42,503 nucleotides of DNA from Microbispora sp. ZYX-F-249 (GCF_039649665.1 NZ_JBDJAW010000053.1:1-42503), one strand, 5' to 3'; shown: positions 15,573-24,261, counted from the stretch's first letter. Program-made: numbers and translations. The notes: generated by a model from the letters alone, not told the origin.

Positions 15573-16385
15573 ATGGCGAACGAAGCCGCCGTGTACACCC
15601 ACGGCCATCACGAGTCCGTTCTGCGCTCCCACCGCTGGCGTACGGCCGCCAACTCGGCGGCGTACCTGCTGGGTGCGCTGAAGCCCCACATGCGGATCCT
15701 GGACGTCGGCTGCGGCCCGGGCACGATCACCGCCGACCTGGCCGAACTGGTGCCGCGAGGTGAGGTGATCGGTGTCGACAGCGAGCCGGGCGTCCTGGAG
15801 CAGGCGCGCCGCGAGGCGGAGGGGCGCGGGCTGGGCAACGTGAGCTTCGCGACCGCCGACGTGCACGCGCTCGGCTACCCCGACGCGTCCTTCTGCGTCG
15901 TGCACGCCCACCAGGTCCTGCAGCACGTCGGCGACCCGGTGGGCGCGCTGCGCGAGATGCGCCGGGTGACCAAGCCGGGCGGGATCGTGGCGGTCCGCGA
16001 CTCCGACTACGCCGGGTTCGTGTGGTATCCGCGGATCCCGGTCCTGGACGACTGGCTGGACCTGTACGGCCGGGTGGCCCGCGCCAACGGCGGCGAGCCC
16101 GACGCCGGGCGCCGGCTGCGCGCCTGGGCGAGGGAGGCGGGCTTCACCGAGATCACGTCGTCGTCGGCCACCTGGTGCTATGCCACCCCCGAGGAGCGGG
16201 CCTGGTGGGGCGGCCTGTGGGCCGACCGCACGGTCCAGTCCTCCTATGCCGGGCGCGCGCTCGAGGGCGGCCACGCCACCCGGGACGACCTGGACCGGAT
16301 CGCCGGCGGCTGGCGGGAGTGGGCCGCGAGCGAGGACGGCTGGTTCAGCGTCCTGCACGGCGAGATCCTCTGCCGCGTGACCTGA
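15573..16385 (+). CDS. Class I SAM-dependent methyltransferase (UbiE/COQ5-like)
   Basis: About 270 residues. The SAM-binding motif I is ILDVGCGPGTITADLA. GEVIGVDSEPGVLEQAR provides the acidic ribose contact, and VHAHQVLQHVGDPVGALREM resembles post-motif II. VTKPGGIVAVRDSDY is motif III. The N-terminus YTHGHHESVLRSHRWRTA matches the common start of these actinobacterial enzymes, which favours the ATG at 15573 over the ATG at 15555 inside the palindrome region. Substrate unknown. Confidence 0.9.
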   Translation: MANEAAVYTHGHHESVLRSHRWRTAANSAAYLLGALKPHMRILDVGCGPGTITADLAELVPRGEVIGVDSEPGVLEQARREAEGRGLGNVSFATADVHALGYPDASFCVVHAHQVLQHVGDPVGALREMRRVTKPGGIVAVRDSDYAGFVWYPRIPVLDDWLDLYGRVARANGGEPDAGRRLRAWAREAGFTEITSSSATWCYATPEERAWWGGLWADRTVQSSYAGRALEGGHATRDDLDRIAGGWREWAASEDGWFSVLHGEILCRVT

Positions 16386-16463
16386 CCCGCCCGCACCCGC
16401 CGGAAGCCAGGGGGCAGGATGGAGGTGTGGCTGGCTGCCGCGTGCTGCCCGAGGAGGGGTGAG

Positions 16464-17600
16464 ATGCGGTCGGCGGCGGGGGACCCGGTGACGCTGTTCC
16501 TGTGCGGCGACGTCATGCTGGGGCGGGGCGTCGACCAGGTCCTCCCACGCCCCGGTGACCCCGCGCTGGAGGAGTCGTGCATCCGGGACGCGCGGGAGTA
16601 CGTCGGACTGGCGGAGGCGGCCAACGGCCCGATCCCGCGCCCGGCCGGCTACTCCTGGCCATGGGGCGACGCTCTCGAGGTGCTCGACGAGGCCGCCCCC
16701 GACGTACGCGTGCTGAACCTGGAGACGAGTGTCACCCGCAGCCGTGACTTCGCGCCCGGCAAGCAGGTGCATTACCGGATGAACCCGGCCAACATCACTG
16801 CCTTGGCCGTGGCCCGGCCCGACGTGTGCGTGCTGGCCAACAACCACGTGCTCGACTTCGGCGTACCCGGGCTCACGGAGACGCTGGACGCGCTGGCCGG
16901 GGCCGGGCTGGACCAGGCGGGCGCGGGACGGGACGAGGACGAGGCGCGGCGGCCCGCGGTCGTGGTCCTGCCGGGCGGCGGACGGGTCCTGGTGTTCGCG
17001 GTGGCGATGCCGTCCAGCGGCGTCCCCGGCGGATGGGCGGCGGCCGGGGACCGGCCCGGCGTCGCCTTTCTCCCCGGGCCCACCCGCGACACCGCGGCGG
17101 AGACGGTCCGGCGCGTACGGCAGGTCAAGCAGCCGGGGGACATCGCGGTCGTCTCCGTCCACTGGGGGTCGAACTGGGGCTACGAGGTCGGGGACGACCA
17201 GGTCGAGTTCGCGCACGCGCTGGTCGAGGGCGGCGTCGACCTCGTCCACGGGCACTCCTCCCACCATCCCCGGCCGGTCGAGGTGTATCGGGACCGGCTG
17301 ATCCTCTACGGCTGCGGCGACTTCATCGACGACTACGAGGGCATCACCGGATACGAGGAGTACCGCGACGACCTGCGGCTGCTGTACCTCGTCACCGTCG
17401 AGGCGACGGCCGATGGCGCGACGGGGCGGCTGCTGGAGCTGCGGATGGCGCCGATGCGGGCCGTGCGGATGCGGCTGCGGCACGCCCGCCGTGAGGACCG
17501 CGAGTGGCTGCTGGCGACGCTCGACGGGATCTGCCGGGAGTTCGGGACGCGGGTCGGACCGGCGCCCGGCGGCACGCTCGCCCTCACGCCGGCCGCGTAG
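16464..17600 (+). CDS. CapA/PgsA-type metallophosphoesterase-like protein
   Basis: A 378-residue protein of the CapA family (poly-gamma-glutamate capsule proteins, PF09587), a calcineurin-like metallophosphoesterase fold. Recognisable motifs are LFLCGDVMLGRGVDQ near the N-terminus, LNLETSVT, LANNHVLDFG, SVHWGSNWGYE and HGHSSHHPRPVEVY; these carry the Asp, Asn and His metal ligands. No signal peptide or capB/capC neighbour is seen, so a capsule role is not supported here. The ATG at 16464 follows GAGGAGGGG. The CBS-domain gene follows after 11 bases. Confidence 0.88.
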   Translation: MRSAAGDPVTLFLCGDVMLGRGVDQVLPRPGDPALEESCIRDAREYVGLAEAANGPIPRPAGYSWPWGDALEVLDEAAPDVRVLNLETSVTRSRDFAPGKQVHYRMNPANITALAVARPDVCVLANNHVLDFGVPGLTETLDALAGAGLDQAGAGRDEDEARRPAVVVLPGGGRVLVFAVAMPSSGVPGGWAAAGDRPGVAFLPGPTRDTAAETVRRVRQVKQPGDIAVVSVHWGSNWGYEVGDDQVEFAHALVEGGVDLVHGHSSHHPRPVEVYRDRLILYGCGDFIDDYEGITGYEEYRDDLRLLYLVTVEATADGATGRLLELRMAPMRAVRMRLRHARREDREWLLATLDGICREFGTRVGPAPGGTLALTPAA

Positions 17601-17611
17601 GAGGTGGTCAC

Positions 17612-18217
17612 ATGCTGGTCCGCGAGATCATGACGACGCCGGTGGTGACGATCAGGCGCACCGCGACGATCAAGCAGGCCGTCCGCCTGCTGTACGAGCA
17701 GGACATCACCGCCGTTCCGGTGGTCGACGCGGCCGGGCGGATGGTCGGCGTCGTCAGCGAGATGGACCTGCTGCGCGGCGAGTACGGCGCCAATCCCCGG
17801 GCGTTCCTGCGCCCCGAGGCCCTGCCCACCGGCAGGCCGCCCGCGCTCGTCGAGGAGGTCATGACGCCGCGGGTCGCCACGGTCGGGGACGGCGCCGACA
17901 CCATGGACCTGGTCGAACTGATGATCACGACGGGGGTGAAGAGCGTTCCCGTCCTGCGCGACGACGAGCTCGTCGGGATCGTCAGCCGGCGCGACCTGAT
18001 GGGCCTGCTGGCCCAGGGCGACGAGCGGATCCGCGAGGACGTGCTCGCGGCGCTGCGCGACTGCGCCGACACGGCGTCCTTCGGCGCGGCGGTGCGCGAC
18101 GGCGTGGTCGAGGTGTACGGCCCGGGGGACGAGCGGTCGGCCCGGATCGCCGAGATGGTCGCCCGTACCGTCCCCGGCGTCGCCGACGTCGTCTTCCCCG
18201 AGGGGCTCGTCAGCTAG
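17612..18217 (+). CDS. CBS-domain pair with C-terminal BON-like domain
   Basis: A 201-residue protein with two CBS motifs (about 1-60, REIMTTPVVTIRR; about 77-130, EVMTPRVATVGDG), forming a Bateman module that usually binds adenine nucleotides. A BON-like segment lies at the C-terminus (VLAALRDCADTASFGAAVRD). The ATG at 17612 has GGAGG upstream, and the 11-base gap suggests an operon with the CapA-like gene. Its last 4 bases overlap the convergent MarR gene. A regulatory or energy-sensing role is inferred from the domains. Confidence 0.9.
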   Translation: MLVREIMTTPVVTIRRTATIKQAVRLLYEQDITAVPVVDAAGRMVGVVSEMDLLRGEYGANPRAFLRPEALPTGRPPALVEEVMTPRVATVGDGADTMDLVELMITTGVKSVPVLRDDELVGIVSRRDLMGLLAQGDERIREDVLAALRDCADTASFGAAVRDGVVEVYGPGDERSARIAEMVARTVPGVADVVFPEGLVS

Positions 18218-18666
18218 TCGAGGCGGTCGAGCACGTCCGCGGCGAGCCGTTCGAGGGCGGCGACCTGATCGCGGGTGAGCCCGTCGAAGAACAGGGTGCG
18301 CACGGTCTCCACGTGCCCGGGGGCCGCGGCCGTGATGGCCCGCCGGCCCTCCTCGGTGATCACGACGAACGCGCCCCTGCCGTCGTCCGCGCACTCCTCC
18401 CGTCTGACGAGCCCACGGCGCTCCATCCGGGTCAGGTGGTGGGACAGCCGGCTCTGCTCCCACTGGAGGTCGCGCTGCAGCTCGAACGGCCGCAGCCGCC
18501 CTTCCTTCCGGTCGGTGAGGTGCACGAGAACCTCGTAGTCCGCCAGGGACAGACCCGAGTCGGCCTGCAGTTGCCGGTTGAGCCGGGCCGTGAGGCGGCC
18601 CTGCATGCGCAGGTACGCCCGCCAGGCGCGCTGCTCGTCCGCGTCGAGCCACCGTGGGCTGTCCAT
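18214..18666 (-). CDS. MarR-family regulator
   Basis: A 150-residue winged-helix repressor: YEVLVHLTDRKEGRLRPFEL, WEQSRLSHHLTRMERRGLV (recognition helix) and the wing REECADDGRGAFVVITEEG. It is divergent from the first pirin gene across 95 bases holding two related palindromes, so it most likely represses the pirin operon and itself. MarR proteins often sense phenolic compounds or oxidants. Start: ATG at 18666. Confidence 0.93.
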   Translation of the reverse strand: MDSPRWLDADEQRAWRAYLRMQGRLTARLNRQLQADSGLSLADYEVLVHLTDRKEGRLRPFELQRDLQWEQSRLSHHLTRMERRGLVRREECADDGRGAFVVITEEGRRAITAAAPGHVETVRTLFFDGLTRDQVAALERLAADVLDRLD

Positions 18667-18688
18667 GTCCCCAGGCTATCCGGAATCA

Positions 18689-18700
18689 ATGACTCGTCAT
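18689..18700. promoter_or_regulatory. Palindrome ATGAC-TC-GTCAT, candidate MarR operator 1
   Basis: A perfect 12-bp dyad 23 bases before the marR start. It matches the second site at 18723-18734 (ATGACGCATCAT) at 10 of 12 positions, and the centres are 34 bp apart, roughly three helical turns. Confidence 0.6.
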
Positions 18701-18718
18701 GTATGTTGTGGGGCACCA

Positions 18719-18738
18719 GTAGATGACGCATCATCTAC
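18719..18738. promoter_or_regulatory. Palindrome GTAGATGA-N4-TCATCTAC, candidate MarR operator 2
   Basis: Perfect 8-bp arms around CGCA. The inner 12 bases repeat the sequence of operator 1 with two changes. It lies 24 bases before the pirin ATG at 18762, where a repressor would block the pirin promoter. Confidence 0.62.
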
Positions 18739-18761
18739 ATGGCGACGAGGAAAGGGCACTC

Positions 18762-19532
18762 ATGACCACCACCAGGCTGACCCCTCGTGTGGACATCCGC
18801 CGGGCGGCCGAGCGTTTCGCCACCCGCATCCCCTGGCTGGATTCCAAGCACTCGTTCTCGTTCGGCGGCCACTACGACGCCGGCAACACCCACCACGGGC
18901 TGCTGCTGGTCAACAACGACGACGTCGTCCACCCCGGCACCGGCTTCGAGACGCACCCGCACCGCGACATGGAGATCGTCACCTGGGTGCTCCAGGGATC
19001 CCTGGTCCACCAGGACTCCGAGGGCCACTCCGGCGTCATCTACCCCGGCCTGGCCCAGCGCATGAGCGCCGGCACCGGCATCCTGCACTCGGAGAAGAAC
19101 GACTCCTGGCGCCTGACCGGCGGCGACACGCACGACAAGCCGGTGCACTTCGTCCAGATGTGGGTGGTGCCCGACGAGCCCGGCATCGATCCCGGCTACG
19201 AGCAGCTGGAGATCGAGAACGAGCTGCTGGCCGGCGGCCTGGTGCCGGTCGCCAGCGGCATGGACAAGCACGCCGGCGAGGCCGCCATCCGGATCAAGAA
19301 CCGGTACGCCGCGCTGTACGCCGCCCGTCTGCAGGCGGGCCAGAGCGTGGAACTGCCCGAGGCGCCGTTCCTGCACCTGTTCGTCCCCCGGGGAAGCGTC
19401 ACCCTGGAGGGTGCGGGCACTCTGAAGACCGGCGACGCCGTACGCTTCACCGCCACCGGTGGGCAGAAGGTCACCGCCACCGAGCCCGCCGAGATCCTCG
19501 TGTGGGAGATGCACGCGACGATCGCCGCCTGA
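18762..19532 (+). CDS. Pirin-family cupin protein 1
   Basis: A 256-residue bicupin of the pirin/YhhW family, iron-binding proteins, some with quercetin 2,3-dioxygenase activity. The metal-binding histidines fall in THPHRDMEIVTWVLQG and in the downstream ILHSEKND region. The ATG at 18762 follows GAGGAAAGG; the ATG at 18723 would sit inside the operator. It leads a pirin-GNAT-pirin operon and is divergent from marR, fitting a stress- or aromatic-responsive set. Confidence 0.93.
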   Translation: MTTTRLTPRVDIRRAAERFATRIPWLDSKHSFSFGGHYDAGNTHHGLLLVNNDDVVHPGTGFETHPHRDMEIVTWVLQGSLVHQDSEGHSGVIYPGLAQRMSAGTGILHSEKNDSWRLTGGDTHDKPVHFVQMWVVPDEPGIDPGYEQLEIENELLAGGLVPVASGMDKHAGEAAIRIKNRYAALYAARLQAGQSVELPEAPFLHLFVPRGSVTLEGAGTLKTGDAVRFTATGGQKVTATEPAEILVWEMHATIAA

Positions 19533-19552
19533 CGATCCCGGAAGGAAACCCG

Positions 19553-19888
19553 ATGCAGCAGTCAGAACCGCAGGTCGCCGACAACCCGGAGGCGAGCCGC
19601 TTCGAGATCACCGTGGACGGCGCCCTCGCGGGCTTCGCCGACTACCGGCTCAAGGGGCCGGCGATCTCCTTCACCCACACCGAGATCGACCCGGCCTTCG
19701 AGGGCCGGGGCCTCGGCTCGACGCTGGTCCGCGCGGCGCTCGACGCCGCCCGCGACGCCGGGCTGGAGGTCCTGCCGTTCTGCCCGTTCGTGCAGCGGTA
19801 CATCGCGCGGCACCCGGAGTACCTCGACCTGGTGCCCGCCGATCGGCGGGCCCGGTTCTCCCTGGACGGCGGGGAGGGATCGAAGTGA
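19553..19888 (+). CDS. GNAT-like acetyltransferase (YjdJ/Gtt1-type, small)
   Basis: A 111-residue single-domain protein of the small GNAT class. FEITVDGALAGFADYRLKG is followed by ISFTHTEIDPAFEGRGLGS, with an acetyl-CoA pyrophosphate loop that reads GRGLGSTLV, then LPFCPFVQRYIARHPEYLDL at the C-terminus, the usual ending of this group. AAGGAAA precedes the ATG at 19553. Its TGA overlaps the GTG of the next gene by four bases, so the pair is translationally coupled. Confidence 0.9.
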   Translation: MQQSEPQVADNPEASRFEITVDGALAGFADYRLKGPAISFTHTEIDPAFEGRGLGSTLVRAALDAARDAGLEVLPFCPFVQRYIARHPEYLDLVPADRRARFSLDGGEGSK

Positions 19889-20862
19889 GCCCCGGGGAGC
19901 CGGCGCTGTACGGCTGTACCGTCGCCGACGGCACAGAGCCGGAGAGCGTGCTCCTGCCCGGCCACGACGTGCCGCTCGGCCGCTACACGACCGTACGGCG
20001 GCTGCTCCCGCAGCGCCCGCGCCGCATGGTCGGCGCGTGGTGCTTCGTCGACCACTTCGGGCCCGAAGACGTGAGCGGCCGGCCGGGCATGCGGGTGCCG
20101 CCGCATCCGCACACCGGCCTGCAGACGGTCACCTGGCTCGCCGAGGGGGAGATCCTGCACCGCGACAGCCTCGGCAACGTCCAGACGATCGTGCCCGGGC
20201 AGCTCAACCTGATGACGGCCGGCCACGGGATCGCCCATTCGGAGCAGTCGCCGCCGGAGCGCCCGCCGGGCATGCACGGGCTGCAACTGTGGGTCGCGCT
20301 GCCGGAGGACGCGCGGCACGGCGAGGCGCGGTTCGAGCACCACGAGGCCCTGCCCGTGCTGCGTGACGGGGACGTCACGGTGACCGTCGTCGTGGGGGAG
20401 TCCGGGCCGCTGCGCTCGCCCGCCCTCGTGCACACCCCGCTGCTCGGGGCCGAGGTGCTGTTCGGTGGACCGGGAGAGCACAGGCTGCCGGTGGACCCGG
20501 CCTTCGAGACGGCGGTGCTGGCGATGTCGGGCACGGCCGGCGTCGCCGGGGTCGCGCTGGCGCCGGGCTCGCTGCTCTACCTCGGGCAGGGCCGTACGGA
20601 GGTTCCGATCGAGGCGGCGGGCCCGGCCCGGCTGTTCGTGCTGGGCGGCACGCCGTTCGAGGAGCCCCTGGTGATGTGGTGGAACTTCGTCGGCCGTTCG
20701 CACGAGGAGATCGCGCGGGCGCGCGACGACTGGGCACGGGATGAGTGGATACCGGGCGACCGCTTCGGCGTCGTCCCGGGCGGGGAGCGCCGGCTGCCCG
20801 CCCCCGATATGCCCACCGTGCGGCTGAAGGCCCGCGACCGCCACGGCCGCGTCCTCAGCTGA
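19885..20862 (+). CDS. Pirin-family cupin protein 2
   Basis: A 325-residue pirin homologue of the longer type. The cupin metal motif is VPPHPHTGLQTVTWLAEGE, with GHGIAHSEQSP later supplying the remaining ligands. The C-terminal cupin ends in LVMWWNFVGRSHEEIARARD, typical of pirins. The GTG at 19885 overlaps the previous stop (GTGA). The sequence differs considerably from pirin 1, so this is not a recent duplication. Its stop overlaps the convergent MFS gene by eight bases. Confidence 0.93.
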   Translation: MSPGEPALYGCTVADGTEPESVLLPGHDVPLGRYTTVRRLLPQRPRRMVGAWCFVDHFGPEDVSGRPGMRVPPHPHTGLQTVTWLAEGEILHRDSLGNVQTIVPGQLNLMTAGHGIAHSEQSPPERPPGMHGLQLWVALPEDARHGEARFEHHEALPVLRDGDVTVTVVVGESGPLRSPALVHTPLLGAEVLFGGPGEHRLPVDPAFETAVLAMSGTAGVAGVALAPGSLLYLGQGRTEVPIEAAGPARLFVLGGTPFEEPLVMWWNFVGRSHEEIARARDDWARDEWIPGDRFGVVPGGERRLPAPDMPTVRLKARDRHGRVLS

Positions 20863-22327
20863 CGGACGAGCCCGCCCGCCTTCTGGTGAAGCAGGTCAGC
20901 ACGGCCAGCGCGGAGACCACGGTCATGCAGGCGAGCGCCCAGCGGTAGCCGGTCACGAGCTGCCCGACCGCGGTGGACGAGACGTGGGACAGCGTTCCCG
21001 CGAAGACGGCGTCGTGCAGCCCGGCCGGCAGCGGCACCGTGATGATCGACAGGACCAGCGCGGTGCCGACCACCACCCCGGTGTTCTGCAGCATCAGGCG
21101 CATGGCGTTGACGATCCCCAGCCGGTGCGACGGCACCCCGTGCAGGATCGCCGTGGTGTTGCTCGGCAGGAACATGCCCGAGCCGAGGCCGATCAGCACG
21201 AGGGCGGCCATGAGCGCCGCCGACGAGACGCCGGGGGAGATCAGGCACAGCAGGACGGCCAGGCCCGCCGTCGTCAGCGAGGTCGCGGCGAGGGCCACCG
21301 TGCGCGGGCCGAGGCGGCGCAGCACGAAGCCCGACGCGACCGACGCCGCCATCGCCGCGACCGAGAGCGGCAGCACCTTCACCGCTGCCCGCACCGGGTC
21401 TTCGCCGCGGACCGCCTGGAAGAACAGCGACACGAGGAGCACCACCCCGACGCGGGCCGTCGAGTTGAGGAACGACGCCAGAGTCCCCAGGGCGAACGTG
21501 ACATCGCGGAACATCCGGATGTCCACCACGGGATGACGGGCCCGCAGCTCCCGCACGACGAACAGCGGTAGCGTCACCGCGAACACGACGAGCCCGGACA
21601 CCACCATCGGATGCCCCCAGCCGAGCCGGGTCACCTCCGACAGCGCGAGCAGCAGGCCGCCGAGACAGGCGAGCACGAGCGCGTTCCCGGACAGGTCGAG
21701 GCCCCGGTCACGGCCCTGCGGAGGTCCGGGACGCAGGGCCGTCGCGCCCCAGACCAGGCACGCGATGCCGAGAGGCACGTTGTACCAGAACACCCAGCGC
21801 CAGCCGAGGTGCTCGGTGAACAGGCCGCCGAGCGCCGGGCCGGCGAGCTGGGCGATGGAGAACGACGCGGTGTAGACGCCCATCCCCTCGCCGAGCCGCG
21901 ACTTGGGGAAGGCGTCGGTCACGAGGGCGGCGCTGTTGGTCAGCAGCATCGCCCCGCCCGCCGCCTGCACCACCCGCAACGCCACGATGATCCACGCGTC
22001 CGGCGCGAACCCGGCCAGCAGGCTGGCGACGGTGTAGGTGGCCAGGCCGCCGAGATACATCGCCCGCCGCCCGAACAGGTCGGCGAGCCGGCCGAACACG
22101 ACCATGAGCACGGTCGTCGTGAGCTGGAAGGCGAGCAGGATCCAGCTCGCGGCGTCCGCGCTCGCGTGCGTCTGCCGTACGACCTGGGGGAGCGCCACGT
22201 TGAGAGCGCTGCCGCCGAGCGCGGTCAGGACGCTGGCCATGCTCACGACCGACAGCGTCCGCCAGGCGTGGCGCAGCCGCTCCCGCTCGCCGGGGTCCGC
22301 CGCGACGGCCTGCGGCACGGCCGTCAT
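20855..22327 (-). CDS. MFS exporter, DHA2 family
   Basis: A 490-residue transporter, probably with 14 helices. SALNVALPQVV is in helix 1, GRLADLFGRRAMYLGG is the A motif and WRWVFWYNVPLGIACL the mid-protein segment. The start at 22327 has no strong ribosome site of its own; it overlaps the stop of a 7-codon frame (22324-22347) that does have one. The upstream CTAG-type operator array (22366-22391) is shared with the divergent SDR gene, so I place it in the TetR regulon, exporting or importing a pathway compound. Confidence 0.9.
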   Translation of the reverse strand: MTAVPQAVAADPGERERLRHAWRTLSVVSMASVLTALGGSALNVALPQVVRQTHASADAASWILLAFQLTTTVLMVVFGRLADLFGRRAMYLGGLATYTVASLLAGFAPDAWIIVALRVVQAAGGAMLLTNSAALVTDAFPKSRLGEGMGVYTASFSIAQLAGPALGGLFTEHLGWRWVFWYNVPLGIACLVWGATALRPGPPQGRDRGLDLSGNALVLACLGGLLLALSEVTRLGWGHPMVVSGLVVFAVTLPLFVVRELRARHPVVDIRMFRDVTFALGTLASFLNSTARVGVVLLVSLFFQAVRGEDPVRAAVKVLPLSVAAMAASVASGFVLRRLGPRTVALAATSLTTAGLAVLLCLISPGVSSAALMAALVLIGLGSGMFLPSNTTAILHGVPSHRLGIVNAMRLMLQNTGVVVGTALVLSIITVPLPAGLHDAVFAGTLSHVSSTAVGQLVTGYRWALACMTVVSALAVLTCFTRRRAGSSVS

Positions 22328-22347
22328 CGTCCGGCGAGCTGGGTCAT
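22324..22347 (-). CDS. Possible 7-residue leader peptide before MFS gene
   Basis: ATG at 22347 encodes MTQLAGR and stops with a TGA that overlaps the MFS ATG as ATGA. GGGAGGAG sits 6 bases before this ATG, whereas the MFS start has no such site. Translation of the leader could feed ribosomes onto the MFS start. It could also be a chance frame. Confidence 0.4.
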   Translation of the reverse strand: MTQLAGR

Positions 22348-22365
22348 GACCGGCTCCTCCCTACC

Positions 22366-22391
22366 GAATTCTAGATTCCATTACTAGAATC
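22366..22391. promoter_or_regulatory. CTAG-type operator array 1 (MFS / SDR divergent promoters)
   Basis: Two ATTCTAGAAT-like palindromes, GAATTCTAGATTC and ATTACTAGAATC, have CTAG cores centred at 22372.5 and 22385.5, 13 bp apart. The same unit and spacing recur at five other places in the window, all upstream of lipid-type catabolic genes or their regulator. Confidence 0.75.
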
Positions 22392-22436
22392 ACGTTCACG
22401 AGCGGTCGGGTCAAGGCCGAGTCAAGGGAGCTGCGC

Positions 22437-23360
22437 ATGGGCGGAATCGTGGAAGGCCGTGTCGTGATCGTCACGGGCGCCGCGCGGGGCATCGGGCGGG
22501 GACACGCGCTGGAGTTCGCGCGCCAGGGCGCCAGGGTCGTCGTGAACGACCTGGGCGCGGAGGTCGACGGCACGGGGTCGTCCACCGGCGCCGCGGGCGA
22601 GGTGGTGGAGGAGATCAGGGCCATGGGCGGAGAGGCAGTGGTCGACGGCGAGGACGTCTCCGACTTCGACGGCGCGCACCGCATGATCAGGAGGGCGGTG
22701 GAGACCTTCGGCGACCTGCACGTCCTGGTCAACAACGCGGGCATCCTGCGCGACCGGATGCTCGTCAACATGACCGCCGACGAGTGGGACGCGGTCATCC
22801 GGGTGCACCTGCGCGGCACCTTCGCCCCGCTGCGGCACGCCGCCGCCTACTGGAGGTCCAGGGCCAAGGCGGGCGAGCCGGTGGACGCCCGGGTGATCAA
22901 CACCACGTCGTCGTCCGGCATCTACGGCAACGCCGGCCAGGGCAACTACGGCGCGGCCAAGGCGGGAATCGCGTCGCTGACGATCATCGCGGCCAAGGAG
23001 CTGGCGCGTTACGGCGTGACGGTCAACGCGGTCGCGCCCGCCGCGCTCACCCGGATGACGGAGAACCTCATCCCGGGCGGGAGGCGGCCGGCCGAGGGCG
23101 GCTTCGATCCGGCGGCGCCGGACAACATCGCGCCGCTGGTGGTGTGGCTGGCGAGCGCGCGGTCGCGGGGGATCACGGGACGGGTCTTCAACGTGCGCGG
23201 CGGGCACATCAGCGTGGCCGAGGGCTGGCACGCCGGGCCGGGGGTGGACAAAGACGCCCGGTGGGACCCGGCCGAGCTGGGCGAGGTGATCCCCGGCCTG
23301 GTGGACAAGGCCGCGCCGAACGCCCTCACCAGCGGGCGCATCCCGGACGGGGAGGCCTGA
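22437..23360 (+). CDS. Short-chain dehydrogenase, MFE-2 / 17-beta-HSD4-like
   Basis: A 307-residue NAD(P)-dependent dehydrogenase like the 3-hydroxyacyl-CoA dehydrogenase part of multifunctional enzyme 2. It has the Rossmann motif TGAARGIG (13-20), NNAG (99-102), the Ser-rich strand INTTSSSG and the catalytic Tyr171-x3-Lys175. The insertion NDLGAEVDGTGSS after strand 2 is typical of MFE-2-type SDRs. AAGGGAG precedes the ATG. A MaoC hydratase gene follows after one base; in MFE-2 the two activities are fused, so the pair probably performs hydration and 3-hydroxy oxidation of an acyl-CoA. Confidence 0.93.
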   Translation: MGGIVEGRVVIVTGAARGIGRGHALEFARQGARVVVNDLGAEVDGTGSSTGAAGEVVEEIRAMGGEAVVDGEDVSDFDGAHRMIRRAVETFGDLHVLVNNAGILRDRMLVNMTADEWDAVIRVHLRGTFAPLRHAAAYWRSRAKAGEPVDARVINTTSSSGIYGNAGQGNYGAAKAGIASLTIIAAKELARYGVTVNAVAPAALTRMTENLIPGGRRPAEGGFDPAAPDNIAPLVVWLASARSRGITGRVFNVRGGHISVAEGWHAGPGVDKDARWDPAELGEVIPGLVDKAAPNALTSGRIPDGEA

Positions 23361-23361
23361 C

Positions 23362-24207
23362 ATGCCGCTCGACCACGGTCTGATCGGGGTGGAGGGCCCG
23401 CCGCACGAGCGGTCGTGGACGTCCGCCGACACCCTGCTGTACGCGCTGGGCGTCGGAGCGGGCACCGAAGAGCTCGCCTTCACCACGGAGAACTCGGCGG
23501 GGGTCCGCCAGCGGGTGCTGCCCACCTTCGCGGTGCTGGCCGCCCAGGCGCCGACGGGGCGGCGGCTCGGCGACTTCGATCCGGCCATGCTCGTGCACGC
23601 CGAGCAGGCCTTCGAACTGCACCGCGAGCTGCCGGCCGCCGGTCGCGTGCGGACGACCTCGACGGTGACCGGCGTCCACGACAAGGGCTCGGGGGCGCTG
23701 GTGACGATCGAGGCCAGGGCGGCCGACGCCGAGAGCGGCGAGTCGCTGATCACGAGCCGCAGCTCGGTGTTCATCCGGGGCGAGGGCGGCTTCGGCGGCG
23801 ACCGGGGTCCTCGCGACGACTGGGCCGAGCCCGGCAGGGCGCCCGACCACACGGTGACCTACGAGACCCGCCAGGACCAGGCGCTGCTCTACCGCCTGTC
23901 CGGGGACCGCAACCCGCTGCACTCCGACCCCGTCTTCGCCGCCCGCGCCGGCTTCGACCGCCCGATCCTGCACGGCCTGTGCACGTACGGCTTCACGGGC
24001 CGGGCGCTGCTGCACGCGGTGGCGGGGTCCGATCCGGCACGCTTCGCGGCCATGTCGGGGCGGTTCAGCAAACCGGTCTACCCGGGCGAGACGCTGACCG
24101 TGTCCATCTGGGTGTCCGGCGACGGCGCGACGGCGCTGTTCCGTACGGCGAAGGAGGACGGCACCGTCGTGCTCGACCGGGGCAGGGCCGCCTTCCGCCC
24201 CGCGTGA
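23362..24207 (+). CDS. MaoC-family (R)-specific enoyl-CoA hydratase, double hot-dog
   Basis: A 281-residue hydratase-2-type protein of two hot-dog halves. The catalytic motif YRLSGDRNPLHSDP (Asp and His) with AARAGFDRPILHGLC lies in the second half at about 175-210, as in eukaryotic-type hydratase 2. It is spaced one base after the SDR, with which it would perform consecutive beta-oxidation steps. It is transcribed from the CTAG-controlled promoter at 22366-22391. Confidence 0.93.
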   Translation: MPLDHGLIGVEGPPHERSWTSADTLLYALGVGAGTEELAFTTENSAGVRQRVLPTFAVLAAQAPTGRRLGDFDPAMLVHAEQAFELHRELPAAGRVRTTSTVTGVHDKGSGALVTIEARAADAESGESLITSRSSVFIRGEGGFGGDRGPRDDWAEPGRAPDHTVTYETRQDQALLYRLSGDRNPLHSDPVFAARAGFDRPILHGLCTYGFTGRALLHAVAGSDPARFAAMSGRFSKPVYPGETLTVSIWVSGDGATALFRTAKEDGTVVLDRGRAAFRPA

Positions 24208-24261
24208 GGGGACGCGCCGGGGCCGATCGGGAGGCGGGACGCGGCCCGCGACGGCCGCGGG

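Noticed and set aside
16464..18217. A poly-gamma-glutamate capsule operon
   Set aside because: capB and capC homologues are absent; only the CapA-like phosphoesterase and a CBS protein are found.
12858..20862. A secondary-metabolite gene cluster around the exporters and methyltransferases
   Set aside because: No core biosynthetic enzyme (PKS, NRPS, terpene cyclase, RiPP precursor) is present in this part.
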